From Photobacterium profundum SS9 (GTDB lineage: Bacteria; Pseudomonadota; Gammaproteobacteria; Enterobacterales; Vibrionaceae): a DNA stretch of 64,000 nt. Each line of letters starts with the position of its first letter. The stretch's first letter is position 1. Below, one piece after another: positions 52,547-61,804 of this stretch. The notes beneath the pieces are model-generated. The model was not told the origin of the DNA. It did not search any database and saw nothing but the letters and a program-made list of their open reading frames with translations. The stretch lies in the NCBI RefSeq assembly GCF_000196255.1, contig NC_006371.1, positions 1,908,678-1,972,677 on the forward strand. Direction: 5' to 3'. The position numbers and the translations under genes are program-made.

Positions 52547-52759
52547 TTAATAGTTCAGTTCTGATAACTCTGCTGCGACTTTTTGGTAATCAATCTCGAT
52601 ATCAGGTTCGATGGTTGTTTCCACCTCTATACTGAAAAGGTACAGCGGCTTATTTTGCTTGGCAAGGGTACGTTGTGTCACAAAGCTGCCCCACAAGTGG
52701 GCAAGAATCAATACCGTTGAAACGCAGTAAAAAACATAAACTAGCGTTTTCCTCATCAC
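52547..52759 (-). CDS. small membrane protein of the FMN/4Fe-4S operon
   Basis: A 70-residue protein with one N-terminal membrane helix (LVYVFYCVSTVLILAHLWGSF) and an acidic C-terminal half (VETTIEPDIEIDYQKVAAELSEL). Its start overlaps the stop of the upstream gene by 4 bp (ATGA), and it ends 4 bp before the AraC gene. It is probably a subunit or assembly factor of the redox protein. No family recognised. Confidence 0.7.
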   Translation of the reverse strand: MMRKTLVYVFYCVSTVLILAHLWGSFVTQRTLAKQNKPLYLFSIEVETTIEPDIEIDYQKVAAELSELNY

Positions 52760-53994
52760 TCACATCCTCCAGTCTTGCTCTGGCATTGACCATCTTCAGT
52801 TTGCTTTCGTTGTTGACGGTGTTGTTTTGCTCGTTTTTTTTGTACCTGTTTAAACCATGATTTATTGAACGTCAAAAAGTCAGTCATCGCATTAATTGGG
52901 CATAACGTCTGACACCATGGTCGACGAACCACCAATGATGTTAATAAAATAACAATTGTCAGAACAAAAAGGTGCATCGTCCCAATCATGCCAAACATAA
53001 TACCAAACGGCTCGTAAGAGAATGCGACCGGATTACGAAAATATGCGCCAAGGCACAATGTAGTTAATAATAATACGCGAGGGAACCACAACAAGAATTC
53101 GTTTTTGATTGTGGAGGATTTGGCATTACCGACCTTCGCTAGGCATTGCTGCACCGCACCGAAAGGACAGATATTCTGACAATAGACATTTCGGTTGTAA
53201 TACAATATGTATACGATGCTTAATAGCATCAAGATTAAAGGCGTGTAATTCGCGAGACCATATAGCCAAGCACCAGAAATCACCATACCCATTGTGGATG
53301 CGGTATACAGCGTTGCTGAATAAAAACCGAATACCCCCATTGAGATAATAAGCACGACCCAGTTGATCATCACTTTCTTTTTATTTCGGGTTCTGCTCGC
53401 CCACACCGCGACACCAAAAAAGACGAATGCGGCTAAGTCTAACCACTGCAGCGAAGAAAAAATACTTTTCGACTCAGACAAGGTATAGCCGTAGATTTGC
53501 TCACGAACAGGCTTTGCAGCATGCTCAACCGCATCCATTAAGGCCGTTGAAGTTAGGGTCGCGCCCGTCACGCTATCAAACGTGACGGTGGTATCAATAT
53601 GTTGACCTAAAATACGGTCAGCAACCCCACTCGGCATGACTTTGTCTAAATAGGTTGAAGTCTCTTTTGAATCAATAATGGCCAGTGCTTGTAATGTGCC
53701 CGTTGGTGAAATATTAATGCCAGCGACCATCTCGCCGCCATAGCCAATACCGCTTCCAACACTTATCCATTCAACTATGTTACTTTCATTATCACTTCGC
53801 ACCACACCTTGGAAGGTATTAGATCCTGCTGGTTCAAGTTGCTCCGATTGAAGGGTTAAATAGGATAATTGAGCCTGTTGATTATGTTGACTCCGATCAC
53901 CCCCTAAATACCAAAAAACAGCAAGCAGTAAGATTGAAAGTACACTAATAAACTTATCAAATACTTTTGATTTCGAAGACGTTTTTTTCATCAT
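52756..53994 (-). CDS. FMN-binding, 4Fe-4S membrane electron-transfer protein (NosR/RnfG-like)
   Basis: A 412-residue protein. One membrane helix (about 12-32) is followed by an extracytoplasmic FMN-binding domain with the flavin-attachment motif SVTGATLTS (141-149), then about five membrane helices. Two cysteine clusters follow: CQNICPFGAVQQC (about 272-284) and CQTLCPINAM (about 360-370), of the polyferredoxin kind. The tail is basic and Gln/Cys-rich. NosR, NirI and RnfG relatives move electrons across the membrane to periplasmic partners. It is the first gene of the operon; an IS4 end lies 68 bp upstream. Confidence 0.85.
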   Translation of the reverse strand: MMKKTSSKSKVFDKFISVLSILLLAVFWYLGGDRSQHNQQAQLSYLTLQSEQLEPAGSNTFQGVVRSDNESNIVEWISVGSGIGYGGEMVAGINISPTGTLQALAIIDSKETSTYLDKVMPSGVADRILGQHIDTTVTFDSVTGATLTSTALMDAVEHAAKPVREQIYGYTLSESKSIFSSLQWLDLAAFVFFGVAVWASRTRNKKKVMINWVVLIISMGVFGFYSATLYTASTMGMVISGAWLYGLANYTPLILMLLSIVYILYYNRNVYCQNICPFGAVQQCLAKVGNAKSSTIKNEFLLWFPRVLLLTTLCLGAYFRNPVAFSYEPFGIMFGMIGTMHLFVLTIVILLTSLVVRRPWCQTLCPINAMTDFLTFNKSWFKQVQKKRAKQHRQQRKQTEDGQCQSKTGGCE

Positions 53995-54002
53995 ATTTTA
54001 TT

Positions 54003-54029
54003 ATCCCCGTATTATGACAATACGGGGAT
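54003..54029 (-). terminator. stem-loop just upstream of the FMN/4Fe-4S operon
   Basis: The perfect stem atccccgtatt / aatacggggat has a 5-base loop and ends 9 bp before the start codon. It would be the terminator of an upstream gene that is no longer there, or a leader hairpin. The IS4 end beyond it has removed the former context. Confidence 0.65.
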
Positions 54030-54070
54030 ATACCTTATTCACTAATGTTAATGCTTATATCCATAGGTAT

Positions 54071-54627
54071 CTACACAGATTGAGCAAAAAACGAACTGGC
54101 TATTTGCCTCATCGCGTTTATCTCATCCATGGTGTAGGTATCTAGTACTTCACACATTTGTAGGAAAACCCATAGTCCCGCAAGCAGTGATGGCTGAGTG
54201 ACAGGCTTTGTTCGCTTAGTTAAACGACCACTCAGCTTAACCAAAAAACCTTTAAATTCATTAGCTTCATCCGAGCTGTCCGAATAAAGCTTAAATATCA
54301 ACGTCGTTGCAACACTGGCTGTGATCAGACGCTTTAATATTGACTCCGCAGTAGTTTGCTGCCATTTCTCTAACTGATGACCATCTGACTTCAATAACTT
54401 AAACCAAGATTCAATATTCCAGCGATGGCAATACCACGTTGCAATCTCTGTTGCATCAACATCCAACACGTTAGACAGCAGATACCATCTTGCTAGCTCT
54501 TTACCTTCATCATCCGTGACCAGGCTCATAACAAAGCGACAGGTGGGCGCCGCTGACGCGAGCTTTTCTGATTTCCGGTGTAACTCAACAGTCGTTTCAC
54601 CAACAAACAAATAGCCCTCTTTACCCA
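54071..54627 (-). pseudogene. partial IS4 transposase, C-terminal 185 residues
   Basis: This frame is the C-terminal part of the intact transposase next door, starting at GKEGYLFVGETTVEL and lacking the N-terminal and first two catalytic Asp regions. The WNIESWFKLLKSDGHQLEKW stretch with the catalytic Glu is retained. It cannot transpose by itself. Confidence 0.9.
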
Positions 54628-54634
54628 TAGGTAT

Positions 54635-55921
54635 CTACACAGATTGAGCAAAAAACGAACTGGCTATTTGCCTCATCGCGTTTATCTCATCCATGGTGTA
54701 GGTATCTAGTACTTCACACATTTGTAGGAAAACCCATAGTCCCGCAAGCAGTGATGGCTGAGTGACAGGCTTTGTTCGCTTAGTTAAACGACCACTCAGC
54801 TTAACCAAAAAACCTTTAAATTCATTAGCTTCATCCGAGCTGTCCGAATAAAGCTTAAATATCAACGTCGTTGCAACACTGGCTGTGATCAGACGCTTTA
54901 ATATTGACTCCGCAGTAGTTTGCTGCCATTTTTCTAACTGATGACCATCTGACTTCAATAACTTAAACCAAGATTCAATATTCCAGCGATGGCAATACCA
55001 CGTTGCAATCTCTGTTGCATCAACATCCAACACGTTAGACAGCAGATACCATCTTGCTAGCTCTTTACCTTCATCATCCGTGACCAGGCTCATAACAAAG
55101 CGACAGGTGGGCGCCGCTGACGCGAGCTTTTCTGATTTCCGGTGTAACTCAACAGTCGTTTCACCAACAAACAAATAGCCCTCTTTACCTCGAAGAGAAA
55201 TAACACCTTTCAAGTCTGGGGAGATTGTTCGACTGATGATTTCAGCCGTTTTAAACTGACCTTCGTGACGGAACGTTGAGCCTTTTTTAGTTCGAGTTAG
55301 CCAGTGAACTGAGCCTAAACGTCTTAAGTCTTTCGCTGAATCTGCTTCTCTATCAACAACATGCACCAGGGGCTTGTCTAAATCTAATTGTTCTTGCCAA
55401 TGAATGCTGTCAAAGAGTGAATCTAGGTGACTTTGCTTGGGTTGTAACTCTTGGCTTCGGCATTGATAAATACCGTTGCTTGTCAGTAAGTTAAGACCTG
55501 CTGGAGCAATGGGTGCGCCAGTATTTGCGTCTACCAATAAAGACGCTTGCAGTTCGTAGCCAACATCGAGAGCGTGTGACATCTTAGTTTTATCTAACTT
55601 ACTATGATGTTTAGCGAAATTGATATGGCACCAATCATGAGCCATTAATACATATCGACTTTGACTTTCTTTCACACCAGAACGAGCAAGACCCAGCATC
55701 GGGCCACTTAGCATAGGAAAAGTCACATCCTCATTATGATAAAAACGCCATGTTGCTTGTGTCGATGCCCATGATTGTGTGTGGTGACGAAGAGATTTTA
55801 CACCTGGTGCATTGCTAGAATTAACTGTCATGTGTTCCATTATAAGGGTCTGATAACGCTTAGATAATCTTGATTCAAGGATACAGGGTAATTGATGTTG
55901 TTCAAAAAGAGTCATCGTCAA
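54635..55921 (-). CDS. IS4-family transposase (intact copy)
   Basis: A 428-residue transposase. The first catalytic Asp lies in YVLMAHDWCHINF, the second in LVHVVDREADSAKDL, and the Glu in CHRWNIESWFKLLKSDG with the Y/H-R-E-K arrangement. It is complete, ending in the same FFAQSV tail as the partial copy. Confidence 0.92.
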   Translation of the reverse strand: MTMTLFEQHQLPCILESRLSKRYQTLIMEHMTVNSSNAPGVKSLRHHTQSWASTQATWRFYHNEDVTFPMLSGPMLGLARSGVKESQSRYVLMAHDWCHINFAKHHSKLDKTKMSHALDVGYELQASLLVDANTGAPIAPAGLNLLTSNGIYQCRSQELQPKQSHLDSLFDSIHWQEQLDLDKPLVHVVDREADSAKDLRRLGSVHWLTRTKKGSTFRHEGQFKTAEIISRTISPDLKGVISLRGKEGYLFVGETTVELHRKSEKLASAAPTCRFVMSLVTDDEGKELARWYLLSNVLDVDATEIATWYCHRWNIESWFKLLKSDGHQLEKWQQTTAESILKRLITASVATTLIFKLYSDSSDEANEFKGFLVKLSGRLTKRTKPVTQPSLLAGLWVFLQMCEVLDTYTMDEINAMRQIASSFFAQSV

Positions 55922-56025
55922 TACTAATGAAATGAAAGTTAACTCTCTTGATCGTTGATCCTTAGATCAGTTCCCTTCTCTTGGCCGATTGGTTAATTCG
56001 CAACCATTTTGTGTAGATACCTATG

Positions 56026-56145
56026 CCTTTAGGGGTATCAGAGAATAGCCAGTTTTTCCTCCCGATAACCAGTGGTTTGATTGCACGTTCAGCTCGATTG
56101 TTATCGATAGATAAATGCCCATCGTCGACATAACGTATCAGTTTA
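56026..56145 (-). pseudogene. IS66-family transposase remnant
   Basis: About 40 codons read [22 protein letters not shown] and [20 protein letters not shown], a clear match to the C-terminal DDE part of a standard IS66 TnpC (including the catalytic Glu in NNRAERA). One side is cut by the IS4 end and the other by an IS630 element. It is unlike the IS66 element at 8668, so it is from a different subgroup. Confidence 0.85.
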
Positions 56146-57241
56146 TACCCGTGATCATTGATGATGCTTGATTTCTTCAATAATGAGGATCATGCTACAC
56201 ACTATGAAAATGACTCTAACCCAAAAGCAAAAACACGAACTTGAAAACCAGCATGATAAGACTCGTGATGGTCGAGTCCGTGACCGTATAAAAGCGGTAC
56301 TTCTTGCATCTGAAGGTTGGAGCACCTCCATGATTTCACAAGCTCTGCGCATCCATGAAACGACAGTTCTTCGTCATCTCAAAGATTATGAACAATCTGA
56401 AAAACTGACACCTGAAAATGGCGGCTCATCGGGATACTTATCTGTCATTCAAACGATGGCGCTAATAGAGCATCTGACTGAGCATGCCTACCATCATTCT
56501 CATCAAATCGTAGCCTACGTAATGGAACATTTTGGCGTTCAATACAGTGTCCCAGGTATGAACAAATGGCTTCATCACAATGGCTTTAGTTATAAGATGC
56601 CCAAAGGTGTCCCACATAAGTTTGATGAAGCAAAACAGCAGGCTTTTATCGAGGCTTATGACGCACTTAAAGCGAGCTGTGGCGAGGATGAATCGATTTT
56701 ATTCATTGATGCTGTTCATCCAACGCAGGCGACTAAAATCACGCATGGCTGGATACGTACAGGACAAGATAAAGTACTTGAAACAACAGGAAGTCGTAGT
56801 CGACTTAATATTATCGGTGCGCTGAACTTGTCGGACATCGGAGCCACTGTTGTTAGTGACTATGAAAGCATTAACAGTGAGAACATCGTTCGCTTTTTTG
56901 CAAACTGAGGGACAGTTACCCATTAGATCACACGCTCCATATCATCTTAGATGGGGCGGGATATCACCGTAGTGATTTGGTCAGGGATGCGGCTTTCGTC
57001 CTCAATATTAAGCTTCATTATCTTCCGCCTTACAGTCCGAACCTTAATCCTATAGAACGACTTTGGAAAGTGATGAACGAGAAGTCGAGGAATAACGTTT
57101 ACTTCAAGAGTAAACGTGACTTTAAGGAAGCTATAGACCAATTTTTTACTGTCACTCTTCCAGAGATCGCAGGCTCATTGACGTCTCGACTTAATGATAA
57201 CTTTCAGGTGCTCAATTCTGCATCTTCAAGTTGATTGGGTA
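56146..57241 (+). mobile_element. IS630-family element, decayed
   Basis: The ends are tatacccgtgatcattgatg at the left and, inverted, tatacccaatcaacttgaag at the right, with TA at each edge. It inserted inside the IS66 remnant. These ends resemble those of the miniature elements (tatacccaagctacctcaag), so this element or a relative may mobilise them. Confidence 0.75.
56183..57234 (+). pseudogene. IS630-family transposase, frameshifted
   Basis: The first part has the helix-turn-helix region (SEGWSTSMISQALRIHETTV) and the first catalytic Asp in SILFIDAVHPTQ, stopping after IVRFFAN at 56908. The second part continues in another frame with DHTLHIILDGAGYH (second Asp) and PNLNPIERLWKVMNE (Glu). 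One base seems lost near 56903, so the product is not made whole. Confidence 0.85.
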
Positions 57242-57277
57242 TAGACCATTGACCCACCGCATATTTTATTGCCTTTC

Positions 57278-57664
57278 CTAGCTGACTAGACGAGACGAGA
57301 CGACTATAAAATCAGCTATTGGGATAACTAGCTCCTCAATCTTACGTCCCCACTCATTGTACTCTTTAGCGGTACGGTGCACTTCATCTATAAAAACAAA
57401 ATATTGAAGTAATATAAGCAAGGTGTTTTTGGCAGCGTGTGGATTTTAATATAATTTAGGTGTAAGTTTATACCTCCGATCATTTTCAAATCCCGATCCA
57501 GAGAAAAATATCAATCCTTTTCTTTTACTAGATCTCAAATTTTCACAAATTGTACTCCTTTCGCTTTCACTCTTAGTATATTTATTAAAGTTAACATGGA
57601 GTTCTTTTATTTCAAACGTAATATTTCGATACCGACTCAGTATAAAGAAGTTTGCATAACTCAA
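57278..57664 (-). pseudogene. unknown gene with an internal in-frame stop
   Basis: An open frame starting MSYANFFILSRYRNITFEI runs to a TAA at 57446. It then continues in the same frame, without a gap, for about 55 codons with NPHAAKNTLLILLQ, YFVFIDEVHRTAKEYNEW and a final stop at 57278. The second half has a Walker-B-like stretch (FVFIDE). The whole could be a 128-codon gene with one nonsense mutation. I do not recognise it. The AT-rich surroundings suggest transferred DNA. Confidence 0.4.
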
Positions 57665-58283
57665 TGGTATTTCTATTCTTGTTAATTTTTGATTTTGATT
57701 TTATGGATTGAAACTTACTTTAATTTATAGTGTTGATATAATTAACACTTACATTAAGTCTTTGATTGTTATAAAACTGAATAATTATTTTATTTAATCG
57801 AGGTGTTTATTATATCTTAATTAATTGCACGACTTCGATAAGATGAGATTACTATTTGACAAATTTAAGCTATTTTCGAGCGAAATAAAATATTAAAAAA
57901 ACATTTTATTTCATTCAAAAAATTCAACCGCCTAAATTTCAGCCAGAAATCCAAGATGGCTTGATATTTACTATCACTTGAAAGCGTACTCAATCACTAG
58001 AATTATCGACCTAAAATATTAAACAAGTAGTATATCGATATTACTGAAGTAGCACTTACTTTACTCTCACATCCTTTCGATTAAGCCCCCGACAGATGGA
58101 ACTTAACCAGAGGTGTAATTGTCATGCCAATCATCTTCACTGAAGGCTCTAGGAGTAGTGGCAAAACGAAGTTTTCATGTATGTCGTTATGGAATCTCAA
58201 CATCTAGATAAATAATAATGAAAACTATTCTCACAAAATCCAGTGCACTAGAAATAAAAATAAACTTACTATATTTTTACTCC
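57665..58283. other. AT-rich region with only a possible tiny frame
   Basis: This stretch before the second tRNA-Ser is very AT-rich (for example around 57700-57920). A 27-residue plus-strand frame at 58124-58207 begins MPIIFTEGSRSSGKTKF, which resembles the start of an ATPase with a Walker A motif, but it stops at once. No RNA gene or promoter was recognised. Confidence 0.4.
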
Positions 58284-58316
58284 AAAAAAAAAGCCCACAC
58301 CTAAGTGTGGGCTTTT
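58284..58316 (-). terminator. terminator of tRNA-Ser (second copy)
   Basis: The stem aagcccacac / gtgtgggctt is followed by a nine-base T run in the minus direction, 14 bp after the tRNA. Confidence 0.9.
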
Positions 58317-58329
58317 CTTATAAAAAATG

Positions 58330-58420
58330 TGGCGGAGAGATAGGGATTTGAACCCTAGAAGGGCTATAAACCCTTGCCGGTTTTCAAGACCGGTGCTTTC
58401 GACCACTCAGCCATCTCTCC
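58330..58420 (-). tRNA. tRNA-Ser (UGA anticodon), second copy
   Basis: The same 91-base sequence as at 25359-25449, including encoded CCA, UGA anticodon and long variable arm. The flank on the 5' side (acgcggtgaataatacgtat) is also identical, but downstream the two copies differ, each with its own terminator. Confidence 0.96.
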
Positions 58421-58757
58421 AACGCGGTGAATAATACGTATATCCACTAAGGCTGTAAATAGCGTTACTGTTCAACCGTTCAAGAATCCAGCAATCACAG
58501 CATACTTTTACTCCGCGCTAACAAGGCACGCGATTATATTTGGCTTATAGCGTTACTTTTTTACATTTTTCAACAATTTAATAAGACACATACTGGCCTT
58601 CACCCTCCCATACCGAAGCATACCCAATGCTATACAGGTTGATTGAAAGCTTAGTCTCACTATTTCCTATCAATATAGTACGTTCATCTATTATTCATTT
58701 TCGATCCTTTATGCTTCACATCATCAACTTACCTAATTCGACTAAATAAGCATAACA
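58421..58757. promoter_or_regulatory. tRNA-Ser promoter and ygiW-like gene upstream region
   Basis: On the minus strand TTTACA (58454-58459) and TATTAT (58431-58436) are 17 bp apart, the same as for the first tRNA copy. The rest, to 58757, must contain the promoter of the OB-fold gene on the plus strand. I see no other feature. Confidence 0.75.
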
Positions 58758-59138
58758 ATGAAAAAAACACTTTTACTGTCTAGCCTTCTTATTCTTTCTC
58801 CAATGACTTTCGCCAATACAACGGGCTTAAACGATCAAGGTTTCTTCGGGCCGAGTGAAACCTCAGTAAAAGCGGCGAAAGAAGGGAAAGATGACCAACC
58901 CGTTACTCTTACAGGCTATATCACAGCCTCTTTAGGCGATGAAATGTATACATTCTCCGACGGCCAAGACAATATCTCGGTAGAAATCGATAACGACAAG
59001 TGGCATGGCATTAAAGTAACCCCTGAAACGAAAGTAACCATTACAGGTGAAATCGATGAAGAGTGGTTCAACTCTCACATTAATGAATGGTTCAGTACAA
59101 AAATCGATGTTGACCGTATTCAGTTAGCCATTCAATAA
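58758..59138 (+). CDS. YgiW/YdeI-family periplasmic OB-fold protein
   Basis: A 126-residue protein with a signal peptide (KKTLLLSSLLILSPMTFA) and a bacterial OB-fold domain: GFFGPSETSVKAAKEGKDDQ, VTLTGYITASLGDEMYTFSD, then VEIDNDKWHGIKVTPETKVTITGEID. This fits the BOF family, whose members aid stress and peptide tolerance in the periplasm. It is a single-gene unit convergent with a LysR gene. Confidence 0.9.
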   Translation: MKKTLLLSSLLILSPMTFANTTGLNDQGFFGPSETSVKAAKEGKDDQPVTLTGYITASLGDEMYTFSDGQDNISVEIDNDKWHGIKVTPETKVTITGEIDEEWFNSHINEWFSTKIDVDRIQLAIQ

Positions 59139-59163
59139 TCCGCTAACTTCCCTTACCACTGAA

Positions 59164-60057
59164 TCAGTCATAACATTGCTGTTTAAGCCATTGGCTCAGT
59201 ATTTTAATTTCTCGTTGTTTGGCTCGGGATTTTTTATAAACAAAATACAGGCTATCGCCGGTAGGTAGTTCATGCATTGGGATTCTAATCAAATCCTGCT
59301 GCCGGTCTTGGTCTGTCATGAAGTAGTCATTAAGAAAAGCGATACCTTGATGATACTTTGCCGCTTCAGCAGCCAAAATCATATGGCTAAAATGAATCAC
59401 TTTTACATCGTCTGGTAACTCAAACCCACCAAGCTCACACCATAGTCGCCAATCTTTCTTTTCAGTGCCATCTTTAAAGATTGAACGTACTGATAATAAA
59501 GACTGCTCCCACAATGCTTCTGGTAACGGCTTTCCTTGCATTTCATACCACAGTTTAGGGCTGCAAAATGGGTATAGCTGCTCTTTATATAGAAACTCAC
59601 TAACAAAGTTCCGTGATGGAGGGTAAGCAGTAACAAAGCAATCTGCCACTTGATCACTACATTCAGGTTCATCGGCCACCATATTCAATGTAAGGTCAAT
59701 TTCAGGGTGTAATTGCCGTAAATTATCTAATCGAGGCACCAACCACTTTACTGCTAACGTACTATAAATCGCTAAACGGACTTTACCATCCTCACCTTCA
59801 CGCAACTTCTGACTCGCGTGCGAAATACTGATGAGTGCAGAATTGATTTCCTCTTGATAACGCTCACCGATAACAGTTAACGATAACCTTCGCCCCTGAC
59901 GAATAAAAAGGTCTTCACCTAGGTATTCTTCAAGTAATTTAACCTGATGACTAACCGCACTTTGGGTAACATTTAATGCTTCAGCCGCTTTAGAAAAACT
60001 ATTAAAACGCGCAACAGATTCAAAGCATTGAACAGCACGCAACGGAGGTAATTTCAT
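59164..60057 (-). CDS. LysR-family regulator, GcvA-like
   Basis: A 297-residue protein. The N-terminus (LPPLRAVQCFESVARFNSFSKAAEALNVTQSAVSHQVKLLEEYLG) is the GcvA-type winged helix, followed by the effector domain (about 90-290). It is transcribed away from the EamA transporter gene across 174 bp, so that transporter is its likely target. Confidence 0.9.
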   Translation of the reverse strand: MKLPPLRAVQCFESVARFNSFSKAAEALNVTQSAVSHQVKLLEEYLGEDLFIRQGRRLSLTVIGERYQEEINSALISISHASQKLREGEDGKVRLAIYSTLAVKWLVPRLDNLRQLHPEIDLTLNMVADEPECSDQVADCFVTAYPPSRNFVSEFLYKEQLYPFCSPKLWYEMQGKPLPEALWEQSLLSVRSIFKDGTEKKDWRLWCELGGFELPDDVKVIHFSHMILAAEAAKYHQGIAFLNDYFMTDQDRQQDLIRIPMHELPTGDSLYFVYKKSRAKQREIKILSQWLKQQCYD

Positions 60058-60231
60058 TATTACTTCAACTAATACTAAGTTAATTTATATCATTATACTT
60101 CATCCTTAAGATTCTCTATCCTCCAAGAATCACTTTCTGTGATCTATCGGTTGATCGTAAATTTTAAAGTCATTTATTCATTATTTCCGTTTCTCCATTA
60201 ATCCGCCATGCCCCAAAAAAGGAGTCGTGTT

Positions 60232-61107
60232 ATGCCTAAAATATCTGTTGGTCTTGCAATGACGCTGCTTATTGTCGGGAATTTGGTTGCCGTTTTTTCT
60301 GACGCATTAATTAAAACACTGGATGCCGATACTGCTATTTTCCAGTTTGTCTTTTTTAGGCAGCTGACTGCAGTTTTGATTCTTACTCCATTTTGTTTAT
60401 CTACGTCGAAAAAGAGCTTTATTGATGGGCTGAAATGGCACGCATTACGGGCTCACATTTGGCTTTTTGGTGCCATTTTTATGGTTATAGCCATTAATTC
60501 AATGCCGCTAGCGACAGCAAATGCCATTTTCTATGCTGCGCCGTTAATCATGTTACCGATGGCGATGATGCTTTTTAGTGAAAAGCTCACTAAACATTCT
60601 GTTGCTGCAGGTATGCTCGGCTTTGCTGGCGTATTAGTGGTTATAAGGCCAACTGAACTTAATTGGGCTGCAATGGCCGCACTCGTTGTTGCCGTTACGT
60701 TAGCTGCGAATAATTTATTAATTCGAAAACTGCCAACCCATCAAACCGTTGCTCAAACATTATTGTTAACAAACCTTGTGGGTATGCCTGCTGCATTCGG
60801 TTTAGCCATATGGGAAGGACAGCCTTGGGATTGGGCACCTTTATTAACCGCTGCTGGCTCAAGTGCATTTATTTTGGTTTATGCGGCAACCTGCGTGATC
60901 GCCTACCGCTCGGCAGAGAGTAACAAAATTGCCAGTGCGGAATATAGCGGCTTATTAGGTGCGGTTGGTGTGGGCTTATTGTGGTTTGATGAAGTACCTG
61001 ATTTAGCAATGCTAATTGGTACAGCAATGATTATATTGCCTCTGGTATGGCTTGCTCGTATTGAGAAGATGAACCAGCACAAACAACGTTTACAAACTGA
61101 ATTATAA
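60232..61107 (+). CDS. EamA/DMT-family transporter
   Basis: A 291-residue protein with ten membrane helices in two EamA repeats. I chose the ATG at 60232 because aaaaaaggag lies 7 bp upstream; an earlier in-frame ATG at 60208 lacks it. The substrate is probably a metabolite or amino-acid derivative. The YgjV gene follows after 15 bp, so the two are likely an operon. Confidence 0.88.
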   Translation: MPKISVGLAMTLLIVGNLVAVFSDALIKTLDADTAIFQFVFFRQLTAVLILTPFCLSTSKKSFIDGLKWHALRAHIWLFGAIFMVIAINSMPLATANAIFYAAPLIMLPMAMMLFSEKLTKHSVAAGMLGFAGVLVVIRPTELNWAAMAALVVAVTLAANNLLIRKLPTHQTVAQTLLLTNLVGMPAAFGLAIWEGQPWDWAPLLTAAGSSAFILVYAATCVIAYRSAESNKIASAEYSGLLGAVGVGLLWFDEVPDLAMLIGTAMIILPLVWLARIEKMNQHKQRLQTEL

Positions 61108-61122
61108 ATAAGGATTATCTTC

Positions 61123-61635
61123 ATGACTGCTTTTCTACTTTCTCAGATAATCATTGGGTTTGCCGCCTTTTTTGATCTTTTATCTTTTCAGTTTAAAGAA
61201 AGGAAAAAAATCATCATTTGTTTCGTTTTTGCAGTCATTTTAATTGCTATCCATTTTGCATTATTAGAACAATGGACAGCAGCAGGGTTAATGGCTCTTG
61301 CTGCTGTTCGATATATCACGAGCCTTTTTACGACATCAAAACAAATGGTAGTGCTATTCTCTATAAGCTCGCTTGTTGTTACATATTTTACTTATTCTGG
61401 CTTCATTAGTTTAATCAGTTGCACTGCATCTCTTTTTCAAAATGCCGCTGCCTTTTCTAAAGAAGATAAACAGTTGCGTCAGTTTATGATTCTCGCGACC
61501 AGTTGCTGGATTGTACATAACATTATTATTGGCTCGCCTACTGCTGTTTTGCTTGAGTTGCTTTTTATTACCAGTAATTTAGTGGGCTATTACCGTTACT
61601 ACGTTAAAACCCCCAAAGAAGTAGCGGAAGCATAA
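61123..61635 (+). CDS. YgjV-family inner-membrane protein
   Basis: A 170-residue protein with about five membrane helices. The motifs IIIGFAAFFDLLSFQFKERKKI and SCWIVHNIIIGSPTAVLLE match the YgjV family, of unknown function. It follows the EamA gene closely and is probably co-expressed. Confidence 0.85.
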   Translation: MTAFLLSQIIIGFAAFFDLLSFQFKERKKIIICFVFAVILIAIHFALLEQWTAAGLMALAAVRYITSLFTTSKQMVVLFSISSLVVTYFTYSGFISLISCTASLFQNAAAFSKEDKQLRQFMILATSCWIVHNIIIGSPTAVLLELLFITSNLVGYYRYYVKTPKEVAEA

Positions 61636-61804
61636 AAATCAGCATGTAATAGAAAAGAACTCGCGCTTATTTATCTTTCAACATTACAGAAGAACTCTGC
61701 TATGGTTGTTCTCGTAAGGGTGAATTAAACATAAAATCAATCTGTTGATATAAAATAATGATATCCCCTTAACGAAACTCGATTAATTGCTCTTTAGGTA
61801 TGGA

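Larger units (their letters stand above)
54062..56025 (-). mobile_element. IS4-family element with a 564-bp partial tandem duplication
   Basis: The full copy runs from 54626 to 56025, bounded by cataggtatctacaca and its inverted copy, tgtgtagatacctatg. Directly to its left, 54062-54625 repeats the first 564 bp of the element (54626-55189), including the end sequence, with one mismatch (C at 54368, T at 54932). The outside flanks (gcttatat and cctttagg) show no target duplication. The arrangement suggests recombination or insertion of one copy into another. Confidence 0.9.

Noticed and set aside
55962..56180. A 72-codon frame spanning the IS4 end and the IS66 remnant
   Set aside because: It is a chance fusion of three mobile-element pieces; only the IS66-derived middle is meaningful.
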